64,000 nucleotides of DNA, taken from NCBI RefSeq assembly GCF_001758225.1, contig NZ_MAST01000017.1, positions 61,309 to 125,308 on the forward strand. The letters are read 5' to 3'. Under the pieces are notes generated by a model. That model had not been told where the DNA came from. It saw only the letters and a program-made list of their open reading frames with translations, and made no database searches. Source of the DNA: Humibacillus sp. DSM 29435 (lineage in GTDB: Bacteria > Actinomycetota > Actinomycetes > Actinomycetales > Dermatophilaceae). Below are positions 63,081-64,000 of this stretch, piece after piece (the stretch's first letter is position 1; each line of letters begins with the position of its first letter). Made by a program: the position numbers and the translations under genes.

Positions 63081-64000
63081 ATGAACACCGATGGTTCGCT
63101 TCTCGAGAGGCTCCGGCAGCAGCTGGCCGACCTCGAGTCGACCCAGCGCCGAAACGGAGGAATCGCAGGCGCCGGGTTCTGGTCGACCCCCATCCCGGAT
63201 GCCGTTGAGCCTGGTCTGGGTGTCGCTGACCAGGTCTCGCCAGCTGCGGCCCCGTCGGGTTCGGCCGGCGAGGAGCAGCCGGTACGGGAGTTCCCGGCGC
63301 CGTTGACCGTCCACTGGGCGAACTGGGCGAACGTGTCCGGCGCGTACGCGTCGGGGTTCGCGTTCGCGGCCGCGAGCCTGGACCGGCCCCAGATGGAACC
63401 GGCCCGGATGACCGAGGCCGACCTGCTCGAGTCGGTGACCCAACTCGGCGCCGTGCAACACCACAAAGAGGTCAACCTGGTGCGCCTCGTGACCCAGCTC
63501 GAGGCCCGCGGGGTGGCTTCCCCGGGTGGCCTGTCCCGGGTCGACTGGTTGCGCACGGTCGATCCCACTCTGACCGCCAGCGCAGCCAAAGCAGTAGTGA
63601 CCTGTGGGGCCGCGTTCAACCAGCCTCGCTGGGCCCAGCTGCGCGAGGCCGTGACCGGCGGAACCACCAGCACAGACGGGCGGGTCACGGTCGGTAAGGC
63701 CGCGCAGGTCATCGACTTCCACACCCGCCTGAAGCCCGTCGCTGACCCCGACGACCTGGAGCAGGCCGTCACCCACCTCACCGACCAAGCACCCCTGCTG
63801 CGGTGGGAACAGCTCGCCAAGCTCGCCCGGGAGCTCTCCGACCAGGTCCGGCCCCCGAAGGATGCTGAGGAGCACGACCAGAAACGCCGCGACGGCCGCG
63901 GCCTGTGGTTCACCAGCCCCAACGCGGCCGGGATGGTCGGGATGAGCGGCACCCTCGACCCCGAAGGCGCCGCGACCCTCAAAGCCGCCATCGACCCCCT
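63081..64000 (+). CDS. DUF222/HNH endonuclease family protein, 5' part
   Basis: The first 306 codons of a larger protein that runs off the right edge. The DUF222 domain is recognised from RRDGRGLWFTSPNAAGMVGMSGTLDPEGAATLKAAIDPL at the end; the HNH nuclease motif expected further downstream is outside the window. The N-terminus is a variable Leu/Gln/Ala-rich region. This is the 13E12-type repeat family, often present in many copies per actinobacterial genome. The upstream repeats at 62820-63020 may belong to the element. Confidence 0.85.
   Translation, partial: MNTDGSLLERLRQQLADLESTQRRNGGIAGAGFWSTPIPDAVEPGLGVADQVSPAAAPSGSAGEEQPVREFPAPLTVHWANWANVSGAYASGFAFAAASLDRPQMEPARMTEADLLESVTQLGAVQHHKEVNLVRLVTQLEARGVASPGGLSRVDWLRTVDPTLTASAAKAVVTCGAAFNQPRWAQLREAVTGGTTSTDGRVTVGKAAQVIDFHTRLKPVADPDDLEQAVTHLTDQAPLLRWEQLAKLARELSDQVRPPKDAEEHDQKRRDGRGLWFTSPNAAGMVGMSGTLDPEGAATLKAAIDP

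Overview
The window is high-GC (roughly 70%) actinobacterial chromosomal DNA. Several traits point to the order Micrococcales, possibly near Intrasporangiaceae: a GroEL2-type chaperonin under CIRCE control without groES, DUF3263, DUF6318 lipoproteins, a DUF222/HNH gene at the right edge, a class F sortase, and a c-di-AMP riboswitch in front of a wall-hydrolase gene. The family placement is an inference. I see no rRNA, tRNA, insertion sequence, prophage or CRISPR array.

Layout. 1-7.6 kb is a polysaccharide/amino-sugar locus. It holds the first codons of a Tat-exported protein that is probably an ABC sugar-binding protein, a SIS-domain protein and an RpiR regulator on the minus strand. Divergent from these are a BadF-type sugar kinase and a DUF5107-TPR protein, followed by a Tat-exported polysaccharide lyase family 8 enzyme. 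7.9-9.8 kb carries groEL with two CIRCE-like operators. 9.8-18.5 kb is housekeeping and accessory (HIT, MBL, DUF559, GNAT, DUF3263, PLP decarboxylase, HAD, ung, SGNH hydrolase, ThrE-type exporter). 18.6-23.7 kb is a fructose PTS operon (deoR-fruK-fruA) that ends in a 5'-truncated ptsI; no HPr gene is present.

23.8-37.5 kb is mixed: dienelactone hydrolase, TM2 protein, two DUF6318 lipoproteins, ACT protein, SRPBCC proteins, GH31 glucosidase, CDF transporter, MpaB, pirin, GNAT and DUF1801, ending in a decayed ECF sigma gene. 37.9-47.6 kb is a second sugar/polyol locus: SorC regulator, zinc alcohol dehydrogenase, XylFGH-like ABC transporter, FGGY kinase and GH3 glycosidase. 47.8-51.1 kb is a cell-surface block: small membrane protein, c-di-AMP riboswitch with CHAP protein, CHRD protein, class F sortase. 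51.2-57.6 kb holds GNAT, VOC and HIT proteins, 6-phosphogluconate dehydrogenase, and an amidohydrolase with an APC permease. 57.7-62.8 kb is a trypsin-like protease followed by MoxR-DUF58-VWA-VWA. The window ends inside a DUF222/HNH gene preceded by short repeats.

Intergenic DNA is unusually rich in small repeats. There are tandem arrays with units of 8, 16, 16, 17 and 22 bp. There are also three kinds of paired palindrome: 49-nt hairpins on both sides of a DUF559 gene, twin 13-bp-arm palindromes at 27.8 kb, and paired hairpins before the DUF222 gene. These, the truncated ptsI joined in frame behind fruA, and the PL8/DUF5107 locus are the most interesting observations.
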